64,000 nucleotides of DNA from Solirubrobacterales bacterium (GTDB lineage Bacteria > Actinomycetota > Thermoleophilia > Solirubrobacterales > Solirubrobacteraceae): assembly GCA_027449125.1 (NCBI GenBank), contig DAIDME010000089.1:176392-240391 (forward strand), written 5' to 3'. The notes beneath the pieces were generated by a model. It made no database searches. It had not been told where the DNA came from and saw only the letters and a list, made by a program, of their open reading frames with translations. The first letter of the stretch is position 1, and each line of letters starts with the position of its first letter. The translations under genes were made by a program, and so were the position numbers. Shown one piece after another: positions 46,768-54,741 of this stretch.

Positions 46768-47711
46768 GACAGCAAAGACTCAGCTCCCGACCCGCGGCCA
46801 GGGCAGTCGCCGCGCTGCTGCTGGCGGCCGCGGTCGCGGGCTGCGGCGAGATCAAGAACACCTTCACACCGGCGCCGCACTCGGCAAACCAACTGACCGT
46901 CGCGCTGGCCGGCCGCCCCAACGCCCTCTACGCCGGGCTCTACGAGGCGCTGGCCCTCGGCTACTTCCAGCAGACCGACATCGACGTGCACATCGTCGTC
47001 CCGGCGCCCGGCCAGGATCCGCTCACGATGCTGCATGACGGCCAGGTACTGCTCGCGTTCTCCTCGGAGGTCAACGTCTTTCTGCACCGCAACCGGAACC
47101 AGCCGGTGGCGGGCATCGCGGCGATCATGCACGCGCCGCTCAACCAGGTCAAGGTGAGGACGCCTGCGGCCAAGTCCTCTGGCGGGGTGGCACCGAGCGC
47201 CAGCCGGCCGTCCACGTCTCGCACGCACGGCAAGCGGAGCACCCCGACCGGCAAGCCGACGGTCACGACACTGACCGAGCCCGACGAGCGCTTCTGGCCG
47301 GCGAAGCTGCGGCGGCTGCTGGCACAGCCCGGCTACCCCACCTACGACGGCCTCGTGCTGGTCGCGCGCGGAGAATCGATCAGCGGCTATCCGGGTCTGG
47401 TGAGCCGCTTCGCGCAGGCGCTGGCCCGCGGCTACCGCGCCGCCCAAGCCGACCCCGGGCAGGCGATCACGACGCTCATCAACGCGGTTCCCGCACTGGC
47501 CGTGCGAGCACAGTTCGAGCGCGCCATGCTCGACGCGGCGCTGCCGGAGATGTTCCCGCGCGGGCTGCCGGTGTGGGGCTACCAGCGCGAGGCGGAGTGG
47601 AACACATTTGGTGACTGGCTGAACCGCAACGGCTTCCTGACCGACCCCAACGCCCTGCTCGAACTCGGCCAAGCTTCCACCAACCAGGATCTGGCGGGGT
47701 TGGGGATATAG
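46764..47711 (+). CDS. Lipoprotein solute-binding protein, NMT1/ThiY-like, with an apparently missing domain
   Basis: A 315-residue exported lipoprotein (lipobox 'AAAVAGC', Cys 27). The first lobe is typical of NMT1/THI5-like receptors for pyrimidines, sulfonates or thiamine precursors ('LAGRPNALYAGLYEALALGY', 'VLLAFSSEVNVFLHRN', 'MHAPLNQV'). The closing part is also typical ('YPTYDGLVLVARGESI', 'ALARGYRAAQADPGQAI'). The segment that normally forms the second lobe ('SPADLKGK...' type) is replaced by about 50 residues rich in Ser, Thr, Lys and Pro (about 132-180). See findings. Confidence 0.78.
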   Translation: MRQQRLSSRPAARAVAALLLAAAVAGCGEIKNTFTPAPHSANQLTVALAGRPNALYAGLYEALALGYFQQTDIDVHIVVPAPGQDPLTMLHDGQVLLAFSSEVNVFLHRNRNQPVAGIAAIMHAPLNQVKVRTPAAKSSGGVAPSASRPSTSRTHGKRSTPTGKPTVTTLTEPDERFWPAKLRRLLAQPGYPTYDGLVLVARGESISGYPGLVSRFAQALARGYRAAQADPGQAITTLINAVPALAVRAQFERAMLDAALPEMFPRGLPVWGYQREAEWNTFGDWLNRNGFLTDPNALLELGQASTNQDLAGLGI

Positions 47712-47746
47712 GGTCGCCGGCGCCGGCGGCGAGCTTGGCCTGTTGT
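47712..47746. terminator. Inverted repeat between convergent genes
   Basis: TCGCCGGCGCCGGCGGCGA-like GC-rich dyad around 47713-47731, in the 35-bp gap between the receptor gene and alkA. It could serve both genes; no T-run. Confidence 0.3.
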
Positions 47747-48643
47747 TCAGCCCCCCGCGTGCAGGATGTAGCTGGCCGCGAGTCCCTGCCAGCGCCCGAA
47801 GCGCGCGAACAGGGCACGTACCTGACCCTCATCGGCCCGCGCGTACGGGTCTCCTCCAGATAGCCAGCGTCCTGCGAACTTAAGCAGGCCGAGGTCGCCG
47901 GCGGGGATGCGGTCGAGCCTGCCCTGGCCCGTGAGCGCGAGCACCTCCAGCGTCCAGGCGCCAACACCGGGGATCGCCGCGAGCCGTCGCCAACCTGACT
48001 CCTGCACCGCCTCATCCGTGCTGGCCAGGTCGACGCGGCCCGACCCAACTTCGCGCGCGACCCTGATGAGGGTGATGGCGCGGGAAGGTGCGAGGTCGAG
48101 GGCGGCGAGCCGGGCGGGCGCCTGCGCGGCGAGTACCGCCGCGCTTGGCGAGTCACGCAGACCGCTGCCAGCGTCACGGCGACCGAACACGGCGACCAGT
48201 CGCCGCTGAATCGCCGCGGCCCGCTCGTACTCGATCAACTGCTCCGTGACCGCCCAGGCCAGCGCCTCGAACGGGTCCGGACGACCAGGCGGCCGCAGTG
48301 TCGGGTTGGCTCGCACCGCCGCGCCGATCATCGGGTCGCCGGCGAAGCGCGTGTGGAAGTCGCGCAGATCCAGGTCCACGCCAAGGGCTGCGCGCATCCG
48401 CCGGATCGCGCGGGCTGCCGGCTCGCGGGCGGCGGCCCGCGCGCCGATCAACACCTGACCGCCGGTCAGCTGGGCGACCCTGAGCTCCACCGGCACCTGC
48501 CCGTCGCCACAGCGCTCGTGCAGCAGCCGGTGCAGAACGCCACGCCGTACCGGACTCAGGCCGTCCATGCCACTGCGCCGCGTCAGCCGGAACGGCCACG
48601 CCGGCTGCACTTCGACGCGCAGCTCGCAGAGCGCAGCACTCAC
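47747..48643 (-). CDS. alkA: DNA-3-methyladenine glycosylase II-like (AlkA family)
   Basis: Base-excision repair glycosylase for alkylated bases. The 298 residues contain the HhH-GPD core: 'DPFEALAWAVTEQLIEYERA', the hairpin 'LAAIPGVGAWTLEVLALTG', and the catalytic Asp region 'RLDRIPAGDLGLLKFAGRWL'. Here 'PAGDLGL' matches the AlkA 'FPAGDLGL' Asp. An N-terminal domain as in AlkA precedes. Length fits. GTG start, overlapping the upstream small gene by 4 bp. Confidence 0.9.
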   Translation of the reverse strand: MSAALCELRVEVQPAWPFRLTRRSGMDGLSPVRRGVLHRLLHERCGDGQVPVELRVAQLTGGQVLIGARAAAREPAARAIRRMRAALGVDLDLRDFHTRFAGDPMIGAAVRANPTLRPPGRPDPFEALAWAVTEQLIEYERAAAIQRRLVAVFGRRDAGSGLRDSPSAAVLAAQAPARLAALDLAPSRAITLIRVAREVGSGRVDLASTDEAVQESGWRRLAAIPGVGAWTLEVLALTGQGRLDRIPAGDLGLLKFAGRWLSGGDPYARADEGQVRALFARFGRWQGLAASYILHAGG

Positions 48644-48969
48644 GCGAGGCGACGGACCGAGACCAGATACGCGCGCGTCTCGCCGGGCAGCTGACGCTGG
48701 GCGGCGGCTCCCACAAGCGGGCGCTCGGGTCGTGGCTGCCCGTAGCGCCTGAGCAGCGCCATGGTCGCCGCCCCCGCTAGAAAGCCACCGGCGACGAGCG
48801 CTGCCGCATGCACCGCGACCGCCGCATCCGGTACGGGCAAGCGCTCCCTGGCGAGGTGCTGAAGCTCGCGCGGCGCGTCGGCGGCGAGCCCGACCGCGAG
48901 CGTGTCCCTCTGCTCTGGCACAAGCTCGCCGTCTAAAAGCTCATATTCGTCGATCTGCTCCGCGGACAT
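48640..48969 (-). CDS. Small protein with one hydrophobic helix, function unknown
   Basis: A 109-residue protein. N-terminal acidic part ('MSAEQIDEYELLDGELVPEQ'), one hydrophobic segment near 50-70 ('AVAVHAAALVAGGFLAGAAT') and a basic C-terminus ('LLRRYGQPRPERP', 'RAYLVSVRRLA'). No family recognised. It overlaps alkA by 4 bp and is divergent from the oxoamine synthase gene. Confidence 0.55.
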   Translation of the reverse strand: MSAEQIDEYELLDGELVPEQRDTLAVGLAADAPRELQHLARERLPVPDAAVAVHAAALVAGGFLAGAATMALLRRYGQPRPERPLVGAAAQRQLPGETRAYLVSVRRLA

Positions 48970-49012
48970 GGCTAGAAGCGGATGGTGACAGCATCGGCGG
49001 CGCTGTCAACGT

Positions 49013-49018
49013 TACGCT
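49013..49018 (+). promoter_or_regulatory. Putative -10 box for leaderless oxoamine synthase transcript
   Basis: TACGCT, 8 nt before the ATG at 49027, no Shine-Dalgarno. Confidence 0.35.
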
Positions 49019-49026
49019 CTCTAGCG

Positions 49027-50289
49027 ATGACTGCGATCGATGTCTTTGCCAAGGCCCGCGAGTTTGAGCGCATCGAGCAGCTCAACGCGGCACGCGAGAT
49101 CGGCGCGCTCCCCTACTTCCACGTGCTGGAGGGACCAACGCTGCCGGTCGTCGAGATGGAGGGCCAGCGACGGATCATGCTCGGCTCCAACAACTACCTG
49201 GGCCTGACGGGCGACGAGCGCGTGAAGCGGGGCGCGCGCGACGCGCTGGATCGCTACGGCACCGGTCTCACCGGCTCGCGGCTCCTGAACGGCACCACCG
49301 GGCTGCATGTCGAGCTCGAGCGCGAGCTGGCTGAGTGGTTCGGCACCGAGCAGGCGCTCGTGTTCACCACCGGTGCGCAGGCCAACCTGGGCGCGCTGGG
49401 CACGATCCTCGACGCCCACGACACGGTGATCGCCGATTCCGGCGATCATGCGTCGATCCTCGACGGCTGCCTGCTGTCGCAGGCGAAGCTGCGGCCGTTT
49501 CGCCACAACCGGCTGGATCTGCTCGAGAAGCGCCTGCAGGCCGCTCAGCAGGACGGCGGCGGGATCCTGGTGGTCGTGGACGGTGTCTACTCGATGGAGG
49601 GAGACCTGGCGCCGCTGCCCGAGATCGTCGCGCTGGTCAAGGCTTACGGAGCGCGCCTGATGGTCGACGAGGCGCACAGCTTCGGCGTGCTCGGCGCGCG
49701 CGGCGCCGGCGCCTGTGAGCTGTTCGGCGTGGAGGGCGACGTGGACCTGCGGATGGCGACCTTCTCCAAGTCGCTGGCCTCCTGTGGTGGCGTGATCGCC
49801 GGCTCGGCCGAGGTGATCGACTACCTGCGGATCGCCGCTCGCCAGTTCCTGTTCACCGCCTCGGCGGTACCGGCGGCCGTCGGCGCGACGCTCGCCGCCG
49901 TGCGCATCTGCCGCTCCGAGGAGGGCCGCGAGCTCTTCGCGAAGGTGCTCGCCAACGCCGCCTACCTGCGTCGTGGGCTGGCGGAGCTCGGCTTCTGGGT
50001 GCTCCAGCCCGAGGCCCGCCCCGACGGCCCCGAGCTGATCACCCCCATCGTCCCGGTGGTGGTAGGTGATGACTGGAAGGCCGTCTTCCTGTGGAAGGCG
50101 CTGTATGAGGCGGGTGTCTTTGTCAACGTCGCGATCCACCCCGCGGTACCGCCGGCGGGAGCGCTGCTGCGCACGAGCGTGATGGCCACGCACGACCTGA
50201 GCACGCTCGACGAAGCGCTCGAGGTCTTCGCTCGCGCCAAGCGCGAGTTCGAGGCCGAGCACGGCCCCCTGCCTGATGGCCGCGATTAG
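49027..50289 (+). CDS. PLP-dependent alpha-oxoamine synthase (BioF/KBL/SPT family)
   Basis: Condenses an amino acid with an acyl-CoA with loss of CO2. The 420 residues carry the family core: 'LGSNNYLGLTGDERVK', 'YGTGLTGSRLLNGTTGLHVE', 'DSGDHASILDGCLLS', 'VVDGVYSMEGDLAPLPEIV', 'VDEAHSFGVLGARG' and the PLP lysine in 'MATFSKSLASCGGVIAG'. The 'TFSKSLAS.GG' form and the 'FTASAVPAAVGATLAA' region look more like serine palmitoyltransferase-like members than BioF (usually TFGKALG); no biotin genes are near. Glycine or serine use cannot be told. Confidence 0.87.
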   Translation: MTAIDVFAKAREFERIEQLNAAREIGALPYFHVLEGPTLPVVEMEGQRRIMLGSNNYLGLTGDERVKRGARDALDRYGTGLTGSRLLNGTTGLHVELERELAEWFGTEQALVFTTGAQANLGALGTILDAHDTVIADSGDHASILDGCLLSQAKLRPFRHNRLDLLEKRLQAAQQDGGGILVVVDGVYSMEGDLAPLPEIVALVKAYGARLMVDEAHSFGVLGARGAGACELFGVEGDVDLRMATFSKSLASCGGVIAGSAEVIDYLRIAARQFLFTASAVPAAVGATLAAVRICRSEEGRELFAKVLANAAYLRRGLAELGFWVLQPEARPDGPELITPIVPVVVGDDWKAVFLWKALYEAGVFVNVAIHPAVPPAGALLRTSVMATHDLSTLDEALEVFARAKREFEAEHGPLPDGRD

Positions 50290-50329
50290 GAATTTCACGC
50301 TCTAAGCACACGGATCGCGATTTGTGACC

Positions 50330-50359
50330 TTGCTGTTACCGACGTGCTCGCGCTAGCTT
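50330..50359 (+). promoter_or_regulatory. Putative promoter of the mIHF gene
   Basis: TTGCTG (50330-50335), an 18-bp spacer and TAGCTT (50354-50359). It gives a leader of about 170 nt with a short hairpin (CGACAC-GG-GTGTCG near 50463-50476) and a 7-codon leader ORF. Confidence 0.5.
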
Positions 50360-50518
50360 GACGTCTGGTTGTAGAGGGGTCACTCGCCGGGACCCGCAAG
50401 CTCGAGGCCGAGGGCGGCAACGAGCGTGCGTCGCGCCGTTTGAGAATTTCAACTTCACGCATCCGACACGGGTGTCGCGTGAGCCTGCCATCGCGCGGGC
50501 CGGAAGGAGCAGATCAGC

Positions 50519-50542
50519 ATGGAGACGAGAGTGCAGCGATGA
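50519..50542 (+). CDS. Seven-codon leader ORF coupled to mIHF
   Basis: ATG 50519 encodes METRVQR and stops at the TGA 50540-50542, which overlaps the mIHF ATG (ATGA). It has the best Shine-Dalgarno of the region (GGAAGGAG, 8 nt upstream), whereas the mIHF ATG has only weak ones. Translation of mIHF probably depends on termination of this leader. Confidence 0.5.
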   Translation: METRVQR

Positions 50543-50946
50543 CCGACACGCTTCAGACGCCGACAGACCCGCAGCGCCTCCGCGCCCTGGAGCACGCCAA
50601 CACCATTCGCCTAGCGCGCGCCGAGCTCAAGCGGCGCATAGCCGCCGGCGGCGTGTCGGCCGCCGAGGTCATCCTCAACTGCCCCGAGGCGGCCACCCGC
50701 TGGACGGTCGCTGAGCTCCTGCTCTCACAGCCGCGTTGGGGCAACACACGTGCACGCAAGTTCCTGGAGCGCAACGGCGTCTCGGAGATCAAGCCGATCG
50801 GCTCTCTGACCGAGCGCCAGCGGCGACTTTTGGCCGAGCAGCTCAGCAAGCGGCCGCTGCCCGCGCCAACGCCCGACCAGGCCGATGACGCCGAGCCGTC
50901 GCCCGCTCGTCCAGCTGGCTCTGCGCGCGGCCTGGTCTGCGCATAG
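50539..50946 (+). CDS. mihF: Actinobacterial integration host factor (mIHF-like nucleoid protein)
   Basis: A 135-residue DNA-binding nucleoid protein. It matches mIHF in the helical start ('LARAELKRRIAAGGVSAAEV') and in the helix-two-turn-helix region ('VAELLLSQPRWGNTRARKFL', 'IKPIGSLTERQRRLLAEQL'). 'RWGNTRA' stands where mIHF has 'GVGKVRA'. A Pro-rich acidic tail of about 35 residues is added. ATG at 50539, overlapping the leader ORF stop. Confidence 0.87.
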   Translation: MTDTLQTPTDPQRLRALEHANTIRLARAELKRRIAAGGVSAAEVILNCPEAATRWTVAELLLSQPRWGNTRARKFLERNGVSEIKPIGSLTERQRRLLAEQLSKRPLPAPTPDQADDAEPSPARPAGSARGLVCA

Positions 50947-51035
50947 CAGCCAACCCGCGGTCTGGCTTGCGCGCAGCACTGGCCGCGCAGGCCCAGAGCC
51001 AACCGGGCTCGGTTCCGTGCGGACCGGCGCGACGT

Positions 51036-52421
51036 TCAGGTGCCGCTCAGCTCGAGCCGCCAGAAGGTCGTGGCGCCAGCCGGCACGCCGTGGCCCGAGC
51101 GGCTAGCGTGCTCGATCGCGATCAGCTCGCCGCCGACTACATCTAGCCCCTGAAGACCCTGCGGCGCGAGGTTGGCCGGCGGCGTGTCGCGAACCTGGAC
51201 ACGGCGCCAGACGCGTCCGCTGGCCGAGAACCAGAAGGCTGTGTTGGTGGCGTCGTAGAGGACGACCCCACCGTGAGCGGCCAGCACCTCGGGAAAGGCC
51301 GTGGGCGCGTAGCGCCGACCACCGGCAAGCGGCAGCGCCCCCTGCACGCTGGCCAGCCGCCAGCGGCGCCCGGTCTCCGAGTACCAGAGCTGGACGCGGC
51401 CGCTGGGCGCAACCGGCGCCGGGGTGCGCACTGTCACAAGCGTCCGGCCGACCGCGCCCAGGCTTCCGTAGATGGAGTCACGCAGCGCCGGCGGGACGCG
51501 CAGCGTCGCGGCGATCCGCCAGCGCCCGCCCGTGGATGAGCGCAGGATGACGATCCCGTGGCCGTGGTCGGCCGTGCCGGCTGCTTGGAGGCCCGCGCCC
51601 TGCAGCACATGTGAGAGCCGCACCCCCTTTGGCAGCACGGCAGGGCGCAGCCGCAGGCTGCTGGCGGCCGCCCAGGCCAGCGGCAAGTGGCTGTCGCGCG
51701 GCGGCAGACTGGTGCCGTTGCCGACCAGCAGCACGCGACGCCCGCCGTCAAGACTCGTGCCAGAGATCCCGCCGTCGGCCAGACCGACCGGGAGCCTCAC
51801 AGGCCGCCAGGTGCTGCCGTTGGCCGTGCGCCACAGGGCGCTGAACTCACCCGAGTCGCCCAGCAGCAGTGCGCCGCGCAGCGGCAGGAGCCACTCGCCC
51901 TGGCCGCCGCCGAGCGACGTCGCGGCATAGACGGCACGCCACCGGCGTCCGTGCACCGATCGCCACACAACCGCGCAAGAGTTACCCGCAGGACAACCGC
52001 GTGCGCCTGGGACCCGCACGCGCCCGGATCCCTGGCTGGCCGCATACAGCACGCCGCGCCAGCGCACCACGTCCGTGACGATCGCACCGGGCGCAATGTA
52101 GGCGCCCGGTGCAGAGAGCTCATCCCAGACGCCCAGCGGCGCCCGGCCGGGGCGGGCACCAGCGGCGGCGCGCGCCTCCGGCGGTCGCGTGGGCGAGTCG
52201 CGGCCTGCCCCAAGCCCGGCCGCCAGCGCCGCACCCGCCATGGCCGCAAGCAGCCAGGCAGCGGCGACGCGCCGACGCCGACGCGGGTGAGCCTCCTCGA
52301 AGGGGACTTCGGGATCAGGCGTGTCCCCCGGATCAGGTGTGACCCCGAGATCCAGCGCCTGCCAGCCGCCGCGCTGCTGCAATGAATCCACGTCACTCTC
52401 TCCGCCCACCAGTGTAGCCAC
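51036..52421 (-). CDS. Single-pass membrane protein with beta-propeller-like repeats, function unknown
   Basis: A 461-residue protein. A cytoplasmic N-terminus ('GVTPDPGDTPDPEVPFEEAH'), a basic stop-transfer ('RRRRR'), one TM helix near 52-72 ('VAAAWLLAAMAGAALAAGLG'), then about 380 residues outside the cell. These contain repeats of a 'W.S..G..W' type ('VWRSVHGRRWRAV', 'LWRTANGSTWRPV', 'LWYSETGRRWRLA', 'FWFSASGRVWRRV'), like sialidase/BNR-type propeller blades. No catalytic motif. The GTG start shares a base with the stop of the DUF559 gene (TAGTG), so the two are co-transcribed. Confidence 0.7.
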   Translation of the reverse strand: MATLVGGESDVDSLQQRGGWQALDLGVTPDPGDTPDPEVPFEEAHPRRRRRVAAAWLLAAMAGAALAAGLGAGRDSPTRPPEARAAAGARPGRAPLGVWDELSAPGAYIAPGAIVTDVVRWRGVLYAASQGSGRVRVPGARGCPAGNSCAVVWRSVHGRRWRAVYAATSLGGGQGEWLLPLRGALLLGDSGEFSALWRTANGSTWRPVRLPVGLADGGISGTSLDGGRRVLLVGNGTSLPPRDSHLPLAWAAASSLRLRPAVLPKGVRLSHVLQGAGLQAAGTADHGHGIVILRSSTGGRWRIAATLRVPPALRDSIYGSLGAVGRTLVTVRTPAPVAPSGRVQLWYSETGRRWRLASVQGALPLAGGRRYAPTAFPEVLAAHGGVVLYDATNTAFWFSASGRVWRRVQVRDTPPANLAPQGLQGLDVVGGELIAIEHASRSGHGVPAGATTFWRLELSGT

Positions 52422-53515
52422 TATGGTACTACTAGCCCTAGTGCTATAGGCCGTGCATTGGTGGCCAGGCGAAGCGCCGTGATCAGACTCGCCAGCCGCG
52501 CCACAAGCGCATATGGTTGGTGGTCCAGCTGGCGTCCAGTTATGCGCAGCACTCGCTGTCCAGCGACCGCCAGCCTCTGGTCACGCAGCCTGTCTGTCTC
52601 GAACTGCGCGCGCGTGCGGTGGTACGCCCACCCGTCGAACTCGACCACCAGCCCGAGTTCGGGCCAGTGCGCGTCGACCAGCAAGCCGGCAACCTGGACG
52701 TTCGTTGCCGGAAGCGGAAGCTCGGCGGCGCGCAACAGCGAAAGCAGCCTGCGCTCGTAGCCTGAGCGCGTGTCACGTGGCCGGGCGGGCGCCTCCAGCA
52801 GCTCCCGCAGCGCCGCGATGCCCTTGGCGCGGGGGTTGCGGCCCAACACGTCGCGCACCTCTCCAGCGCGTGCGAGGCCATGCTCCAGCGCCGCGAACAG
52901 CACTGTCTCGAGCGCCATGGCGTCCAGCACGGCTGCACAGTCGAGCAGCGTCCGAGCTGGCGCGGTCACTGGTATGCCCTGCCGGCGCCGGACATCGACG
53001 CGACCCAGCGATCCGATCCGATGGATGCGAATGCCCCGCCCCGCCCTGGCGCTGCGCCCCACCACCAACACGTCCACAGGGTCGCCTCCGCGCAGGCACA
53101 TGGTCGTATCGAGCATCCCCCACAGCTGCGCTGCTGCCAGCCCCGAAACGAGCCCGTCGCCCTTCAGGTATAGCGCGGCTGCCATCATCCGCCCGCGCAG
53201 GTCAGCGCCTGGACGGCCGAGCAGATAGACGCCGGGCAGCGCCAGGTGCAACGTGCCGACGCCCAGGCGGTGCGCCAGTGCGCCCCGGCCGATACCGGCC
53301 GCCCGCAACTGGGCCAGGTGGACATGCCCGTGCTGGAGGTCCGCCAACCTCGCGACCTCCCGGTCGCCGGTGCCACGAACCTGCTCAAATGCACAAACTG
53401 TCCCGCGCAGTGGCAGTTTGCTCTGAGATGCGCGATTTGCGTGCTCGAGTGAGCAAACTGGCGCTGCGCCTGCCAGTTTGCTCACTCCGACAGGTTCGGG
53501 GCGGCGGCTCGGCAT
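52421..53515 (-). CDS. AbiEi-HTH / DUF559 endonuclease-fold protein
   Basis: About 364 residues. The N-terminal AbiEi-like winged helix is 'DREVARLADLQHGHVHLAQL' followed by 'LHLALPGVYLLGRPG'. A middle region follows, then a C-terminal DUF559 (Vsr-like nuclease fold) domain ('VAGLLVDAHWPELGLVVEFD', 'RAQFETDRLRDQRLAVAGQR', 'VLRITGRQL'), with the D...ExD acidic residues expected for the PD-(D/E)xK fold. Such proteins are common in actinobacteria; their role is unsettled. I place the start at ATG 53515, upstream of a strong palindrome that is translated. The same frame is open to 53878 through a 24-bp repeat array, so the true start is uncertain. Confidence 0.7.
   Translation of the reverse strand: MPSRRPEPVGVSKLAGAAPVCSLEHANRASQSKLPLRGTVCAFEQVRGTGDREVARLADLQHGHVHLAQLRAAGIGRGALAHRLGVGTLHLALPGVYLLGRPGADLRGRMMAAALYLKGDGLVSGLAAAQLWGMLDTTMCLRGGDPVDVLVVGRSARAGRGIRIHRIGSLGRVDVRRRQGIPVTAPARTLLDCAAVLDAMALETVLFAALEHGLARAGEVRDVLGRNPRAKGIAALRELLEAPARPRDTRSGYERRLLSLLRAAELPLPATNVQVAGLLVDAHWPELGLVVEFDGWAYHRTRAQFETDRLRDQRLAVAGQRVLRITGRQLDHQPYALVARLASLITALRLATNARPIALGLVVP
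53388..53487. repeat. Palindromic element, copy 2 (includes a perfect 16-bp inverted repeat)
   Basis: Bases 53447-53462 and 53472-53487 are perfect inverted arms (core GCAAACTGGC/GCCAGTTTGC) with a 9-nt loop. A second stem CAAACTG/CAGTTTG lies at 53394-53420. AATGCACAAAyTG at 53388 is shared with the element at 35405. Here it falls in the 5' coding part of the DUF559 gene. Confidence 0.7.
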
Positions 53516-53536
53516 AAGCTCGGGGCCACCGCCCGA

Positions 53537-53704
53537 CTCGGACTCCGGGCGCAGGCCCGGCTCGGACTCCGGGCGCAGGCCCGGCTCGGACTCCGGGCGC
53601 AGGCCCGGCTCGGACTCCGGGCGCAGGCCCGGCACGGACTCCGGGCGCAGGCCCGGCACGGACTCCGGGCGCAGGCCCGGCTCGGAGCCGGGCCCCGAGC
53701 CGGG
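53537..53704. repeat. 24-bp tandem repeat array
   Basis: Six units of 24 bp (53537-53680), identical except for two bases (CTCG/CACG) in units five and six, then one degenerate unit to 53704. The unit reads CTCGGACTCCGGGC plus GCAGGCCCGG. Being a multiple of three, it stays open on both strands. It lies just upstream of, or within the 5' end of, the DUF559 gene. Confidence 0.9.
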
Positions 53705-53933
53705 CAAGACCCCGGGCGCCGGCTCGGGGCCGGGCTTCGACAGTGCGGCCGGCTCTGGCAAGGAGGCTCTCTCGATCAATGACACGAGACCGCCAATATG
53801 CCGCCACAACGCGGGGCTTCTCAGCAATGTCACAGAATCGGCACACTTTCGCAACCACGTGGCACACCGGCCCCCCACACTCGCCCGGCCCGCTCGATAG
53901 TCTCGACGTGACGTCGATCAGGAGAGGCCGGAT

Positions 53934-54641
53934 ATGCGCAGACAGCCGAGGCGCGTGACGCGCACGCACTGGAGACCGAGGCCGGCCAGGCTGGTCGCCG
54001 CCGCAACTGGCTGCCTGGCAGCCGCGGCATTTGCGGCGACGCCAGCGGCCACGGCCGCCACGCCGGCGTTCGGGACCAACCTGAACCGTCTGGCTGGCCT
54101 CACCAACTACCGCTTCATCTACAGCGCCACAAACGACGGCTACAAGCTCGCGATCACAGGCGCGGTGCACGGCCCGCGCGACTGGGAGATCAGCGCCACG
54201 GTCCCACTGAAGGAGTCCACCTACGACATCAATGGCCACGGCTACTCGCTCGCCCTCGGCTACGTCAACCCGGTCACGTTCAAAACGCCTAAAGGGCTGA
54301 CGCACCTGAATGGCGAGTACACGGCCGCCCAGAGCCTGGTCGGCTACACGCACGTCACTGGGATGCGGATCAGCACCAGGGGCGCGTGCAAGGTAGCAGG
54401 CGTGCAGGGCACCCACTACGAGCTGTTATCGCCACGCGCGGACAGGAAGCTGCTGGTCGAGACGGTCAGCGCGTGCATCGCGAAGCGCTCTGGCGCACTG
54501 CTCTCCTTCGCGGTCAGCGTTCCCTCAGGCTCGGTTCTGAAGACGCTGCACGCGCGCGCGACCAGCGGCAGCTTCACGGTGACCTCCATCGGCCACGTTG
54601 GCGTAATCCGCACGCCGAAGGCTCATCACCGGACGCTCTGA
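53934..54641 (+). CDS. Exported protein, function unknown
   Basis: A 235-residue protein with a basic N-terminus and hydrophobic signal segment ('LVAAATGCLAAAAFAATPAA'), cleavage expected near 'ATAATPAFG'. The mature part has a beta-rich look ('NYRFIYSATNDGYKLAITGA', 'HGYSLALGYVNP', 'YELLSPRADRKLLVETVSAC'). Two cysteines ('GACKVAG', 'VSACIAK') could form a disulfide. I recognise no family. A good Shine-Dalgarno (AGGAGAGG) precedes the ATG. Confidence 0.7.
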   Translation: MRRQPRRVTRTHWRPRPARLVAAATGCLAAAAFAATPAATAATPAFGTNLNRLAGLTNYRFIYSATNDGYKLAITGAVHGPRDWEISATVPLKESTYDINGHGYSLALGYVNPVTFKTPKGLTHLNGEYTAAQSLVGYTHVTGMRISTRGACKVAGVQGTHYELLSPRADRKLLVETVSACIAKRSGALLSFAVSVPSGSVLKTLHARATSGSFTVTSIGHVGVIRTPKAHHRTL

Positions 54642-54741
54642 GCCGACCGCGCCGCGCATGCCTGGCAGACCGCGGCGCCGGACACCGGCTCTGCGCGCCT
54701 GCTGGCCCCGGGCGCAGGATAAGCTCTGAGCGGGAGGCGCA

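Noticed and set aside
50360..50518. Riboswitch in the mIHF leader
   Set aside because: The 170-nt leader has a short hairpin, but I could match no known aptamer consensus.
53537..53704. 24-bp repeat array considered as a CRISPR
   Set aside because: Units are directly adjacent with no spacers, and no cas genes are present. It is a simple tandem repeat.
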